Below are positions 5,451 to 12,783 of a stretch of 20,821 bases of DNA, piece after piece. The stretch is from NCBI GenBank assembly GCA_023386965.1, contig JAEWIR010000017.1, positions 1 to 20,821 of the forward strand. Reading direction: 5' to 3'. The first letter of the stretch is position 1; each line of letters starts with the position of its first letter. The position numbers were made by a program, and so were the translations under genes. Below the pieces are notes generated by a model. That model had not been told where the DNA came from and searched no databases. It saw only the letters and a program-made list of their open reading frames with translations. Source of the DNA: Bacteroidota bacterium. GTDB taxonomy: Bacteria; Bacteroidota; Bacteroidia; Flavobacteriales; Weeksellaceae.

Positions 5451-7940
5451 ATGAAACTAAAAAATTATATATACGGCCAGTGGACAGAAGGTTCCGGCGA
5501 AGAGATTCCATTATACAACGCTGTAAACGGTGAATTGGTAGCCGTTGCCGATACAGGCGGTATTAATTTTCAGCAGGCCCTGGACTACGGTAGAACTGTA
5601 GGTTATAAAAACCTGTCGTCCATGACCTTTTACGACCGCGGCGAGATGCTGAAGAAGGTGGCTCTTTACCTGTTGGAGAGAAAGAAAAAGTATTATGAGC
5701 TTTCTTATAAAACCGGTGCCACCCACACCGACTCCTGGGTGGATATTGAAGGGGGGTTCGGTACCTTCTTCACTTATTCCGGTCTGGCAAAAAGGATGTT
5801 GCCCAACACCCCGTTTTGGGTAGACGGCGATACCCAGAAGATTTCGGCCAACGGAACCTTCCTAGGAACTCACATCCTGACGCCCAGCGAAGGTGTTTCG
5901 GTTCAGATCAATGCCTATAACTTTCCGGTTTGGGGTATGATGGAAAAACTTTCCACCTCACTGTTGGCCGGAGTGCCAAGTATTGTAAAGCCGGCAACAC
6001 CGGGATCCTACCTTACCAATGCGGTGTTTGCAGATATGATTGAAAGCGGTCTTCTGCCCGAAGGTGCGGTTCAGCTGGTATGCGGTGAGCCCGGAAATAT
6101 GCTGGACTATGTCCAGGACGGTGACTCTGTGCTGTTCACCGGATCGGCCAGAACGGGTAAGAAACTTAAATCCCTTCCGTCAGTATCCACCAATGCCGTA
6201 CGCTTCAATATGGAAGCCGACTCGCTCAACTGTTCCATCTTAGGTTTGGATGCAAAGCCGGGCACGCCGGAATTTGATCTCTTTATTAAGGAAGTGCGCA
6301 ATGAGATCACCACCAAGGCAGGTCAGAAATGTACCGCGATCCGCCGAATTATGGTGCCTGAGAATTTGGTTGATGAAGTACAGAATGCTTTAGGTAAAGC
6401 CCTGGATCAAACTAAAATCGGTAATCCGCTGAACCGGGAAACACGCATGGGCTCACTGGTAGGAAAACAGCAGTATGAAGAAGTTCTGAAAAATGTAAAT
6501 CTGCTGAAAGCCGAAACCGAACTGATCTATGACGGACAGCATGAACTTCTGGATGCCAGCTACGAATCGGGATCCTTTATGAGTCCGAAGATCTTTTATA
6601 ATGATAAACCTTTTGAAAAGAATATCTCTCACGATGTAGAAGCGTTCGGACCTGTTTCTACACTGATGCCTTACCGCGATGCCGAAGAAGCTGCGGCATT
6701 GGCAAAGCGTGGAAAAGGCAGTTTGGTAGGTTCCATTGTTTCCAACGATGAAAAATTTGTGGCTGAAACTTCCTGGAGAATGGCCTCGCAGCATGGTCGT
6801 ATCTTCGTACTGAACCGCGACAGTGCCAAAGAAAGCACCGGACACGGCTCGCCGCTGCCTACACTTATGCACGGTGGTCCCGGCAGGGCAGGAGGCGGTG
6901 AGGAGATGGGCGGACTGAACGGTCTTCATTTCTTCCTTCAGAAAACAGCTATTCAGGGCTCTCCGGATATGCTTACGGCCATTACAAAAGTGTATCAGCA
7001 GGGAGCAACCCAAAAATTCTCAGACAAACATCCTTTCAGTAAGTTCTTCGAAGAGGTTGAAATCGGTGATTCCCTGGAAACTGCCGGACGCACTGTAACT
7101 GAGGCTGATATTGTCAATTTTTCCAATGTTTCCTGGGATCATTTCTACGCGCACACTGATGCCACCAGCCTTAACGGAACTATATTCGACAAAACGGTGG
7201 CGCACGGCTATTTCATCCTTTCGGCGGCAGCGGGTCTGTTTGTATCGGGTAAAAAAGGTCCGGTGATTGCCAATTACGGACTGGAAAATGCCAGTTTCTT
7301 TAAGCCGGTGTACGCAGGAGATACTATTACGGTTTATCTGACTGCAAAAGAAAAAATAAACAAAGGTGTAAAAGGCCGCAACATACCAAGTGGTGTGGTG
7401 AAATGGCTGGTGGAAGTGGTGAATCAGCGTGATGAAATCGTATGTGTAGCTACCATCCTTACACTTGTTGCAAAACAGTCGCCTTTTATGGAGCTGAATG
7501 CGAAAGAAATTCTAAAGCGCCTGAACGGCCTCACAGAATCTACTGAAAGGAAATTTGGCGAAATGACACCGCAGATGATGGTAGAGCACCTTGATGAAGT
7601 GATGCGAAATGGATTCAGCAAACTGGATCCTTCAGACTTCCCCGAAATTCCGGCCGAGAAAATGGAAAAGCTGCAGGACTGGATCTATACCGACCAGAAA
7701 ATAAGACCCGGCGCACAGTATCCATTGCTGAAAGAAGGCGAAAAACCTGCCCTCAGATTTAAGAATCTTGCCCAGGCAAAAGAGAACCTGATGCAAACCC
7801 TGAAGGAATATCTGATCTACTACCGGGAAAACCCCGAGGCCGAACATTTCCACCCGCGTTTCGGAACATTGAACAAAGAAATGATGGAGTTATTCCACAG
7901 AAAACATTTTACGCATCATTTCGAGCAGTTCGGTTTGTAA
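5451..7940 (+). CDS. paaZ: Bifunctional PaaZ (aldehyde dehydrogenase + MaoC hydratase) fused to a DinB/DUF1569-like domain
   Basis: PaaZ hydrolytically opens oxepin-CoA with its hydratase domain and oxidises the resulting semialdehyde with NADP in its dehydrogenase domain. Residues 1 to about 525 are the aldehyde dehydrogenase, with E255 in NMEADSLN and the nucleophile C294 in KAGQKCTAI. Residues about 535-679 are the MaoC-like R-hydratase, with the D563/H568 pair in WDHFYAHTD and FDKTVAHGY. Canonical PaaZ ends near residue 680. Here a further 150 residues begin at M680 (MELNAKEILKRL) and carry MTPQMMVEHLDEVM, HFHPRFGTLNKEMME and HRKHFTHHFEQFGL. This resembles the histidine-rich helical bundle of the DinB superfamily, DUF1569 type. 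The reading is continuous, so it is a fusion and not two genes. The role of the extra domain is unknown. Confidence 0.93.
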   Translation: MKLKNYIYGQWTEGSGEEIPLYNAVNGELVAVADTGGINFQQALDYGRTVGYKNLSSMTFYDRGEMLKKVALYLLERKKKYYELSYKTGATHTDSWVDIEGGFGTFFTYSGLAKRMLPNTPFWVDGDTQKISANGTFLGTHILTPSEGVSVQINAYNFPVWGMMEKLSTSLLAGVPSIVKPATPGSYLTNAVFADMIESGLLPEGAVQLVCGEPGNMLDYVQDGDSVLFTGSARTGKKLKSLPSVSTNAVRFNMEADSLNCSILGLDAKPGTPEFDLFIKEVRNEITTKAGQKCTAIRRIMVPENLVDEVQNALGKALDQTKIGNPLNRETRMGSLVGKQQYEEVLKNVNLLKAETELIYDGQHELLDASYESGSFMSPKIFYNDKPFEKNISHDVEAFGPVSTLMPYRDAEEAAALAKRGKGSLVGSIVSNDEKFVAETSWRMASQHGRIFVLNRDSAKESTGHGSPLPTLMHGGPGRAGGGEEMGGLNGLHFFLQKTAIQGSPDMLTAITKVYQQGATQKFSDKHPFSKFFEEVEIGDSLETAGRTVTEADIVNFSNVSWDHFYAHTDATSLNGTIFDKTVAHGYFILSAAAGLFVSGKKGPVIANYGLENASFFKPVYAGDTITVYLTAKEKINKGVKGRNIPSGVVKWLVEVVNQRDEIVCVATILTLVAKQSPFMELNAKEILKRLNGLTESTERKFGEMTPQMMVEHLDEVMRNGFSKLDPSDFPEIPAEKMEKLQDWIYTDQKIRPGAQYPLLKEGEKPALRFKNLAQAKENLMQTLKEYLIYYRENPEAEHFHPRFGTLNKEMMELFHRKHFTHHFEQFGL

Positions 7941-7971
7941 AGAGTTGCACAGAAGGGTTTAAAATTATTTT

Positions 7972-7982
7972 ATCCTACGGAT
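7972..7982. repeat. Mini-hairpin ATCC-TAC-GGAT upstream of RAYT transposase
   Basis: This is a four-base stem with the TAC loop. The core CCTACGG is the reverse complement of the CCGTAGG core found in the next two hairpins. It may be a minimal member of the same REP-like set. Confidence 0.4.
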
Positions 7983-7989
7983 TCGCGTT

Positions 7990-8008
7990 GGTGTTCCGTA
8001 GGAACACC
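7990..8008. repeat. REP-like hairpin GGTGTTCC-GTA-GGAACACC
   Basis: An eight-base perfect stem encloses the loop GTA, with core CCGTAGG. It lies 74 bases before the transposase start. It shares its core but not its stem with the hairpin at 8038, which suggests selection on the tip. Confidence 0.75.
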
Positions 8009-8037
8009 ATCAGTGTAGAAATAATCATTTGATAAAT

Positions 8038-8058
8038 TTGCGCTCCGTAGGAGCGCAA
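8038..8058. repeat. REP-like hairpin TTGCGCTCC-GTA-GGAGCGCAA
   Basis: A nine-base perfect stem encloses the loop GTA, with core CCGTAGG, ending 23 bases before the transposase ATG. A TAAATTTG -7-like box (8033-8040) overlaps its left edge, so the hairpin could lie in the transposase leader or cover its promoter. Confidence 0.75.
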
Positions 8059-8081
8059 TCTGATGTTATAAAATATTGAGA

Positions 8082-8546
8082 ATGCCAAATACCTACTCGC
8101 AAATATATTTGCATCTGGTTTTTGCCACGAGAGGCAGGGAAACTAAAATAGTATCTGCAATTAAGGATGAACTTGAAAAGTACATCTGTGGGATTTTTCG
8201 TAATAAAGGTCAGAAGGTAATAGCTATTTATGCCAATCCCGATCATATTCATATTCTTTTAAGTTATAAAAATCTTCAAATAGCTATTCCTGATTTAGTA
8301 AAAGTTGTAAAAACTGAGTCCACGAAATTTATTAATGAAAAGAAAATGGTTGTTGGACATTTTTCGTGGCAAGAAGGTTATGGTATATTTTCATATTCTA
8401 GAAGTCAGAAGGAAGTAGTAAGAAACTATATTTTAAATCAGGCTGAACATCATCAGCGAAAAAGTTTCAAAGAGGAATATCTGGATTTCCTGCAGAAATT
8501 TGCTGTAGATTATGAAGAGAAATATCTTTTTGATTTTTACGACTGA
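8082..8546 (+). CDS. REP-associated tyrosine transposase (IS200/TnpA-like Y1, HUH)
   Basis: This is a single-strand DNA transposase-like nuclease of the IS200/IS605 Y1 superfamily, in the domesticated REP-associated (RAYT) style. The ATG at 8082 gives 154 residues starting MPNTYSQIYLHLVFATRGRE, typical of the Bacteroidota group. An in-frame TTG at 8076 is less likely. The metal-binding HUH is H55-I-H57 in NPDHIHILLSY. The catalytic tyrosine is Y116 in NYILNQAEHHQ. Both motifs are intact, so it is probably active. It is flanked by small hairpins on both sides (7972-8058 and 8556-8622) with a shared CC-GTA-GG core, and no longer terminal repeats were found. Its A+T-rich codon use differs from the paa genes before it, consistent with acquisition. 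It sits between paaZ and the SMUG2-like gene. Confidence 0.88.
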   Translation: MPNTYSQIYLHLVFATRGRETKIVSAIKDELEKYICGIFRNKGQKVIAIYANPDHIHILLSYKNLQIAIPDLVKVVKTESTKFINEKKMVVGHFSWQEGYGIFSYSRSQKEVVRNYILNQAEHHQRKSFKEEYLDFLQKFAVDYEEKYLFDFYD

Positions 8547-8555
8547 TTAGAGATA

Positions 8556-8572
8556 GCGTCCCTACGGGACGC
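8556..8572. repeat. REP-like hairpin GCGTCCC-TAC-GGGACGC downstream of RAYT
   Basis: A seven-base perfect stem has the loop TAC, so the core CCTACGG is inverted relative to the CCGTAGG hairpins upstream of the transposase. It starts nine bases after the transposase stop. Confidence 0.75.
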
Positions 8573-8607
8573 CCTTTCACACCATCTCAAAACCTCTACA
8601 CAGGTAC

Positions 8608-8622
8608 GATTCCTCTGGAATC
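8608..8622. repeat. Hairpin GATTCC-TCT-GGAATC downstream of RAYT
   Basis: A six-base perfect stem has a three-base TCT loop. The size and CC-NNN-GG layout match the REP-like set, but the loop differs, so it may be a decayed member. Confidence 0.5.
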
Positions 8623-8687
8623 TCTAGAAGGAAACGTTTGTAGAAATAATAGAAGCATTTGAAAGCTATAATTACATAATAAATTAA

Positions 8688-9380
8688 ATGCAGAAATCGT
8701 TCGGCCAGAAAGTAATAACCTTCAACAAAAACCTAAAGTACACCGGATCTCTCCCGCCAGGGTTTGATGTCCTAAATCCATTCTTTGATAATCCGGAAAC
8801 ATTGGAGGTGATGACTGCCTTCTACCAGAAGTTTTATAATGACAGGTCCGGGCGCAAATTCATCATTGGAATTAATCCGAGCCGGCATGGCGCCGGAGTT
8901 ACGGGTGTTCCCTTTACGGATACGAAACGTCTTGAAACAGCGTGTGGCATACAAATGAAATCGGCCCATACGCACGAGATTTCGTCAGTGTTTTTATATG
9001 ATGTCATCAGTCAGTATGGTGGTCCTGAGCGGTTTTATGCAGATTTTTATATAAATTCGCCGTTCCCTTTGGCTATCATCAGAAAACAAAAGAACGGCAG
9101 TTGGCTGAACGCGAATTACTACGATGATAAATCACTGTTTGAAGCGGTTAAGAGTTTTATGAAGGAAAGCATCCAGTGCCATATCGGTTTAGGTTTGGAT
9201 ACATCGGAAGTGTTTGTTTTGGGAAAGAGGAATGCTGCTTTCATTGAAAAACTAAACAGTGAAAACCGGTTTTTTGACAAACTGACGGTTCTGGAACATC
9301 CCCGGTACATACAGCAGTATAAGAGCAAAGAGAAACAGCTATACATTGATAAATATTTAATTGCGTTAAATAAAGAATAA
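8688..9380 (+). CDS. SMUG2-type uracil-DNA glycosylase family protein (DUF4918-like)
   Basis: This is a putative base-excision repair glycosylase of the uracil-DNA glycosylase superfamily. Over 230 residues, motif 1 is IGINPSRHGAGVTGVPFTD (about 60-78), where GINP is the SMUG-type catalytic loop. The second DNA-binding loop is HPRYIQQY starting at H204. FVLGKRNAAF (176-185) is the strand before the last helix. This pattern matches the SMUG2 or DUF4918 branch known from Bacteroidota, for which uracil-removing activity has been shown in a Pedobacter relative. Whether this copy cleaves uracil or other bases is not visible. The TAA stop shares its last A with the ATG of the next gene (9380), so the two are translationally coupled. 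No promoter was recognised upstream. Confidence 0.82.
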   Translation: MQKSFGQKVITFNKNLKYTGSLPPGFDVLNPFFDNPETLEVMTAFYQKFYNDRSGRKFIIGINPSRHGAGVTGVPFTDTKRLETACGIQMKSAHTHEISSVFLYDVISQYGGPERFYADFYINSPFPLAIIRKQKNGSWLNANYYDDKSLFEAVKSFMKESIQCHIGLGLDTSEVFVLGKRNAAFIEKLNSENRFFDKLTVLEHPRYIQQYKSKEKQLYIDKYLIALNKE

Positions 9381-10147
9381 TGAACAACGGATTTGTAAAC
9401 CACGAAATCAAAAACAATATTGCCGAAATTACTTTCGGACATCCAAAAAGTAACTCACTACCGGGTGAAATTCTTGAAAAACTGGCCCAAACTATTCTGG
9501 ACAACGGAAAAGAGGAAAGCGTGAAAGCGATCCTGCTGAAGTCAGACGGTGAAAAAGCCTTCTGCGCAGGTGCCAGTTTTGATGAACTTTTGGCTATTGA
9601 AGAGCTTGCAGCATCTACAAAATTCTTTGGCGGATTTGCAAAAGTGCTTAATGCCATGCGCAACTGCGGTAAGTTGGTAATCGTGCGTGTGCAGGGAAAA
9701 ACAACCGGTGGTGGAGTGGGAATTGCCTGCGCGGCCGACTACTGTTTTGCTGTTGAAAATGCAGCAATGGCACTTACAGAACTGAATCTTGGAATCGGAC
9801 CGTTTGTGATCGGACCGTACGTGGAAAGAAAAATAGGTAAGTCAGCTTATGCAGCCATGTCCATTGATGCCGATTTCCGCAGTGCTGACTGGTGCATGAA
9901 GCACGACGTTTACCATTCGGTTTCACCAACAATTGCTGAGATGGATGCGCAGCTTCAGGAGTTTCTGAACGGACTTTCTGCCAGAAGCACAGACGCTCTG
10001 GCCTTAATCAAGAAAGTTTCGTGGGAAGGAACCGAACATTTTGAAAACCTGATGCCGGAGAGAATCCACATGAGTGCAAGTCTGATCTTGGAAGATTCTG
10101 CAAAGGAAAATATAGCAAAGATTAAGGAAAGACTACGCGCTAAGTAA
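9380..10147 (+). CDS. Enoyl-CoA hydratase/isomerase family protein, possible paa-pathway hydratase
   Basis: This is a crotonase-fold protein of 255 residues. Oxyanion-hole segments are AFCAGASFDEL (60-70) and TTGGGVGIACAAD (108-120). Of the two hydratase glutamates, the first is replaced by glycine (G114 in GGGVG) and the second is kept (E134 in ALTELNLGIG). The following stretch FVIGPYVERKIG resembles the methylglutaconyl-CoA hydratase group, which also has the GGGVG form. It may act as the 2,3-dehydroadipyl-CoA hydratase (PaaF role) for the paa operon, because no other hydratase is visible, but a role in leucine or other acyl-CoA breakdown is equally possible. It overlaps the stop of the glycosylase gene by one base and ends 19 bases before a strong terminator. 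Confidence 0.82.
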   Translation: MNNGFVNHEIKNNIAEITFGHPKSNSLPGEILEKLAQTILDNGKEESVKAILLKSDGEKAFCAGASFDELLAIEELAASTKFFGGFAKVLNAMRNCGKLVIVRVQGKTTGGGVGIACAADYCFAVENAAMALTELNLGIGPFVIGPYVERKIGKSAYAAMSIDADFRSADWCMKHDVYHSVSPTIAEMDAQLQEFLNGLSARSTDALALIKKVSWEGTEHFENLMPERIHMSASLILEDSAKENIAKIKERLRAK

Positions 10148-10166
10148 TTTCCAACTACTGTAAACG

Positions 10167-10200
10167 AAAAAAAGCAAAGATTTTGGTCTTTGCTTTTTTT
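10167..10200. terminator. Bidirectional intrinsic terminator
   Basis: The 14-base arms AAAAAAAGCAAAGA (10167-10180) and TCTTTGCTTTTTTT (10187-10200) pair perfectly around TTTTGG. The A and T runs give a T tail on both strands. It lies between the convergent hydratase (+) and methyltransferase (-) genes. Confidence 0.9.
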
Positions 10201-10203
10201 GAT

Positions 10204-11841
10204 TTATGCCTTCAGCAGGTTAATGGAAACCGTTGCCAAATCTGAGTCCGGGTATTTTTTAAAGAGATCCTTATCCACCGTCAGTCCTACTTCATTGCAT
10301 ATTTTGTGGAAAACGTCAATCTCAACAATATACTGATCCGAAAATCCATGGGTGGCATCGTAAGCAGTTGCGGCCGTCTCGCCAAGATGCTGGCGGGTAA
10401 GTTCAGGATTCAGCGTATGAAGTTCAATTACCAGCAAACCGTTCTTCTTAATATAGGGCAGCCAGAGATTCAGGTGTTCACTCAGATTTTCTTCCACCAG
10501 TTTGTTGGGAATCCTTGTCCCGCGGAACGCAAATGCGCCGCTTGATGTAGAAATCCGGTCGGGATTCATATTCGCGGGATCTTTCCATATTCTGTTGTGA
10601 TCCAGGAAGGTGCGGATGTTCACCAGATCAGACAGGTCTATTTCATAGTTTTCTTTCAGGTCTTTTGCCAGTCGGTCTGGATCGCCAATATCGCCCCAGA
10701 TTACCTTTGCCCATATGTCATTGTTGATGAGGTTTGCGCGCGTAACATTAAGTGCCGCCTGGTTGTAATCGGCGCCAACGAGGAAAAGTGGGTAGTCCTC
10801 CAGCATTCTTCCGCGTAAAGTATGCCTTTCAATAGTTTCAAAGATGTGCTGTATAAAGGCACCGTTGCCACAACCCATATCCAGGATACCTTTCGGCTGC
10901 AAATGTATGGGCTGATTGAAAATGGAGACAATGAAATCTGTAACTACTTTAAAGTAAGTAGAGTGGGCGCCACCGCTTCCCCAAACGTTCATCTTCCTGT
11001 CCACGTGGATTTCATCCTCTCCTTCGGCGGTTTCGCGTAACTTTTTAGGATCACCGAAAAGCAGGTCTTCCAGGCGGTTGAAGAGGGGCAAGTAGGAGAC
11101 GGTTACACCATACGAGGCAGCGCGCCGCGCAAAATACAATCCGCTTTCGGTGAATTTATAATTCTGATTGTTTTTAGTAAACCAGCCCAGGTCGGTCAGG
11201 AAATCGAGAATCTTTTCAAAATTGTCCGGGTTTTTGTGAAATTCTACGGCTTGGAATGAGGTCTCCATGAAATATTTATGGAACATCCCGTTCATCCCGA
11301 GCTGAACAATGATAGGGCCCACCAGACAGCCTTCAATATGTTTCAGAACCTGCTCCTGAATTGCCAATGCCTCCTGTTCCCCCGATTTCTGGATGCCGAA
11401 TCCGTTCCGGAACTCATCAAACAACAAAACCAGATTATTGAAGGACTGAGGTTCAAGCTGCTGAAAATCGAAAGTGGTGGATTCGCGCTGAAATGGGATG
11501 ACCTTTTCATATAAAGAAACGAAAGAAAGAAGCTGATTAGTTTTGTCATTTGCAGAAACGGTAACCGTTTCATCGTGGCTGTTCAATTGGTAATCCAGAA
11601 ATCCCTGCGATGCCAAAACTCTCAGAGCTACATTCAGATAACCTTCATTAGCACCTGTTTTTTCTGTAAGTTCCTGAAGTGTTATTGTTTTTTTCCCGGT
11701 GATGAGGTTCAGGATCTGTTCTTTCTGCAGCGCAGCAACCACCGGCGCGGTTACAATGCCGTCCAGATGTCTGAAAATGGAACTGCGCAGTTCTCTTTTA
11801 TCCATATAATTTTGTTGAATGATGTTGTTAAATATAGTCAT
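10204..11841 (-). CDS. Class I SAM-dependent methyltransferase with duplicated N-terminal module
   Basis: This is a 545-residue putative methyltransferase with an unknown substrate. The C-terminal Rossmann part has SAM motif I LDMGCGNGAF (320-329), an acidic D358 in VGADYNQAAL and the motif WGDIGDPDRL (382-391). The N-terminal half contains two related units: residues 22-47 (FRHLDGIVTAPVVAALQ) and 165-191 (VLKHIEGCLVGPIIVQL), each followed by a winged-helix-like stretch (VALRVLASQGFLDY; ILDFLTDLGWFTKN). This recalls the dimerisation domains of O-methyltransferases and the methyltransferase modules of polyketide synthases, but no carrier or synthase genes are nearby. The first ATG is at 11841; M13 at 11805 (MDKRELRSS) is a good alternative start. 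It stands alone on the minus strand. Confidence 0.8.
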   Translation of the reverse strand: MTIFNNIIQQNYMDKRELRSSIFRHLDGIVTAPVVAALQKEQILNLITGKKTITLQELTEKTGANEGYLNVALRVLASQGFLDYQLNSHDETVTVSANDKTNQLLSFVSLYEKVIPFQRESTTFDFQQLEPQSFNNLVLLFDEFRNGFGIQKSGEQEALAIQEQVLKHIEGCLVGPIIVQLGMNGMFHKYFMETSFQAVEFHKNPDNFEKILDFLTDLGWFTKNNQNYKFTESGLYFARRAASYGVTVSYLPLFNRLEDLLFGDPKKLRETAEGEDEIHVDRKMNVWGSGGAHSTYFKVVTDFIVSIFNQPIHLQPKGILDMGCGNGAFIQHIFETIERHTLRGRMLEDYPLFLVGADYNQAALNVTRANLINNDIWAKVIWGDIGDPDRLAKDLKENYEIDLSDLVNIRTFLDHNRIWKDPANMNPDRISTSSGAFAFRGTRIPNKLVEENLSEHLNLWLPYIKKNGLLVIELHTLNPELTRQHLGETAATAYDATHGFSDQYIVEIDVFHKICNEVGLTVDKDLFKKYPDSDLATVSINLLKA

Positions 11842-11922
11842 ATTTTGTAATTGTGCAGATGTACCGGCAGTGATAATTTCAGTTTTTCGCTTGCCTTAAA
11901 AAAAAAAATAATCAGTGAACAG

Positions 11923-11952
11923 CTTGCCGAATCAGAATATAATTTAACTTTG
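11923..11952 (+). promoter_or_regulatory. Promoter of the six-helix membrane protein gene
   Basis: A -33-like CTTG (11923-11926) and a perfect -7 box TAACTTTG (11945-11952) are separated by 18 bases. Transcription would start near 11960, giving a leader of about ten bases before the ATG at 11971. Confidence 0.6.
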
Positions 11953-11963
11953 TAATTCAAAGT
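11947..11963. promoter_or_regulatory. Candidate operator ACTTTG-TAATT-CAAAGT
   Basis: Six-base inverted arms flank a five-base spacer and overlap the -7 box and predicted start site. The same arms and spacer length recur at 13091-13107, upstream of the DUF4173 gene. The likely binder is the winged-helix regulator encoded between them; this is inference. Confidence 0.6.
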
Positions 11964-11970
11964 GCTTTTT

Positions 11971-12588
11971 ATGAAATCAAAGAATTATCACGAAGACCTG
12001 GCGCATATCCGCAGCATGATGGAGCGCAGTTCCCGCTTTATTTCCTTAAGTGGTCTCTCCGGGGTCTTCGCCGGACTGGTGGCCTTGATTGGAGCAGTGT
12101 ATGTTTATTTTGTACTCAAGCGGGAGGGAATTGATTACTTTGACGGGAAAAGAAACGTTTTCACTGAAGTCCTTGTGAGCGAACTGGTGATAGTTGGTGC
12201 TGTAATACTTATTTTGGCTATATTTTCCGGTTATATTTTTACCGCCCGGAAGAGTCGGGAGAAAAATCTGCAGATGTGGGACCAGACTACAAAAAAACTG
12301 CTGTTTAATTTTTCGGTGCCACTCGTGTCCGGTGGGCTATTCTGTTTGGGTTTGCTTTACCATGACCTGTTTGTCTTTGTTGCGCCTGCTACCCTGATCT
12401 TTTACGGACTTGCTTTGGTGAATGCCTCAAAATATACTTTTACAGACATTCAGTATTTGGGATATTGCCAAATTGTGCTGGGCCTGATCGCTCTCTTTAT
12501 CCCGGGTTGGGGACTGCTGTTTTGGGCATTTGGTTTCGGCGTTCTTCATATTGTCTATGGTTTGTTGATGCATAAAAAGTACAGGTAA
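11971..12588 (+). CDS. Six-helix integral membrane protein of unknown function
   Basis: The 205-residue product has an N-terminal polar helix (HEDLAHIRSMMERSSRF) and about six hydrophobic segments near residues 27-48, 70-90, 112-130, 134-152, 163-180 and 182-200, ending in the basic tail HKKYR. No enzymatic motif is seen. The ATG at 11971 follows the promoter closely; a GTG at 11962 lies inside the operator and is rejected as start. It is paired with the downstream winged-helix regulator. I have seen this combination of a membrane protein and an HTH_34-type regulator in Bacteroidota, so they probably form one functional unit, with the membrane protein perhaps sensing the envelope state. Confidence 0.75.
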   Translation: MKSKNYHEDLAHIRSMMERSSRFISLSGLSGVFAGLVALIGAVYVYFVLKREGIDYFDGKRNVFTEVLVSELVIVGAVILILAIFSGYIFTARKSREKNLQMWDQTTKKLLFNFSVPLVSGGLFCLGLLYHDLFVFVAPATLIFYGLALVNASKYTFTDIQYLGYCQIVLGLIALFIPGWGLLFWAFGFGVLHIVYGLLMHKKYR

Positions 12589-12592
12589 TTGC

Positions 12593-12783
12593 AAGAGTCA
12601 AGAGCCTGGAACAAGAGTCTGGAGCGAAGAGTCAGGAGTCAAGATTAAAGAAGCAAGAATCAGTAATCAACAGGAACAGCACTTCATCAAAAAATCCAAA
12701 ATTCAAAATCCAAAATTTTCTCAAAGTCTCAATTAAATCTTTAACTTTTTAAACGCTAACCTCAAACCTCTAACATCTACCCA
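12593..12783. repeat. Composite heptanucleotide repeat region upstream of the winged-helix regulator
   Basis: Three blocks of period 7 fill this gap. Block 1 (12593-12668) is AAGAGTC-like: AAGAGTC, AAGAGCC, a six-base slip, AAGAGTC, TGGAGCG, AAGAGTC, AGGAGTC, AAGATTA, AAGAAGC, AAGAATC. Block 2 (12691-12715) is AAAATCC, AAAATTC, AAAATCC, AAAATTT. Block 3 (about 12720-12782) is TCTAACC-like: GCTAACC, TCAAACC, TCTAACA, TCTACCC, and reaches the ATG at 12784. No open frame or clear promoter is seen. Confidence 0.75.

Noticed and set aside
6453..7013. 186-codon open frame antisense to paaZ
   Set aside because: It lies wholly within the conserved paaZ coding region, has no recognisable protein features and no promoter; it is a codon-bias shadow.
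8033..8040. TAAATTTG as the transposase promoter
   Set aside because: It fits the -7 consensus, but no TTTG is found at the expected -33 distance and it overlaps a REP-like hairpin; not listed as a separate promoter.
9241..9663. 140-codon antisense frame over the glycosylase-hydratase junction
   Set aside because: It spans two well-supported plus-strand genes and shows no family features.
12593..12668. CRISPR-like array
   Set aside because: The repeat is only 7 bases with no spacers and no cas genes; it is a degenerate heptad array.
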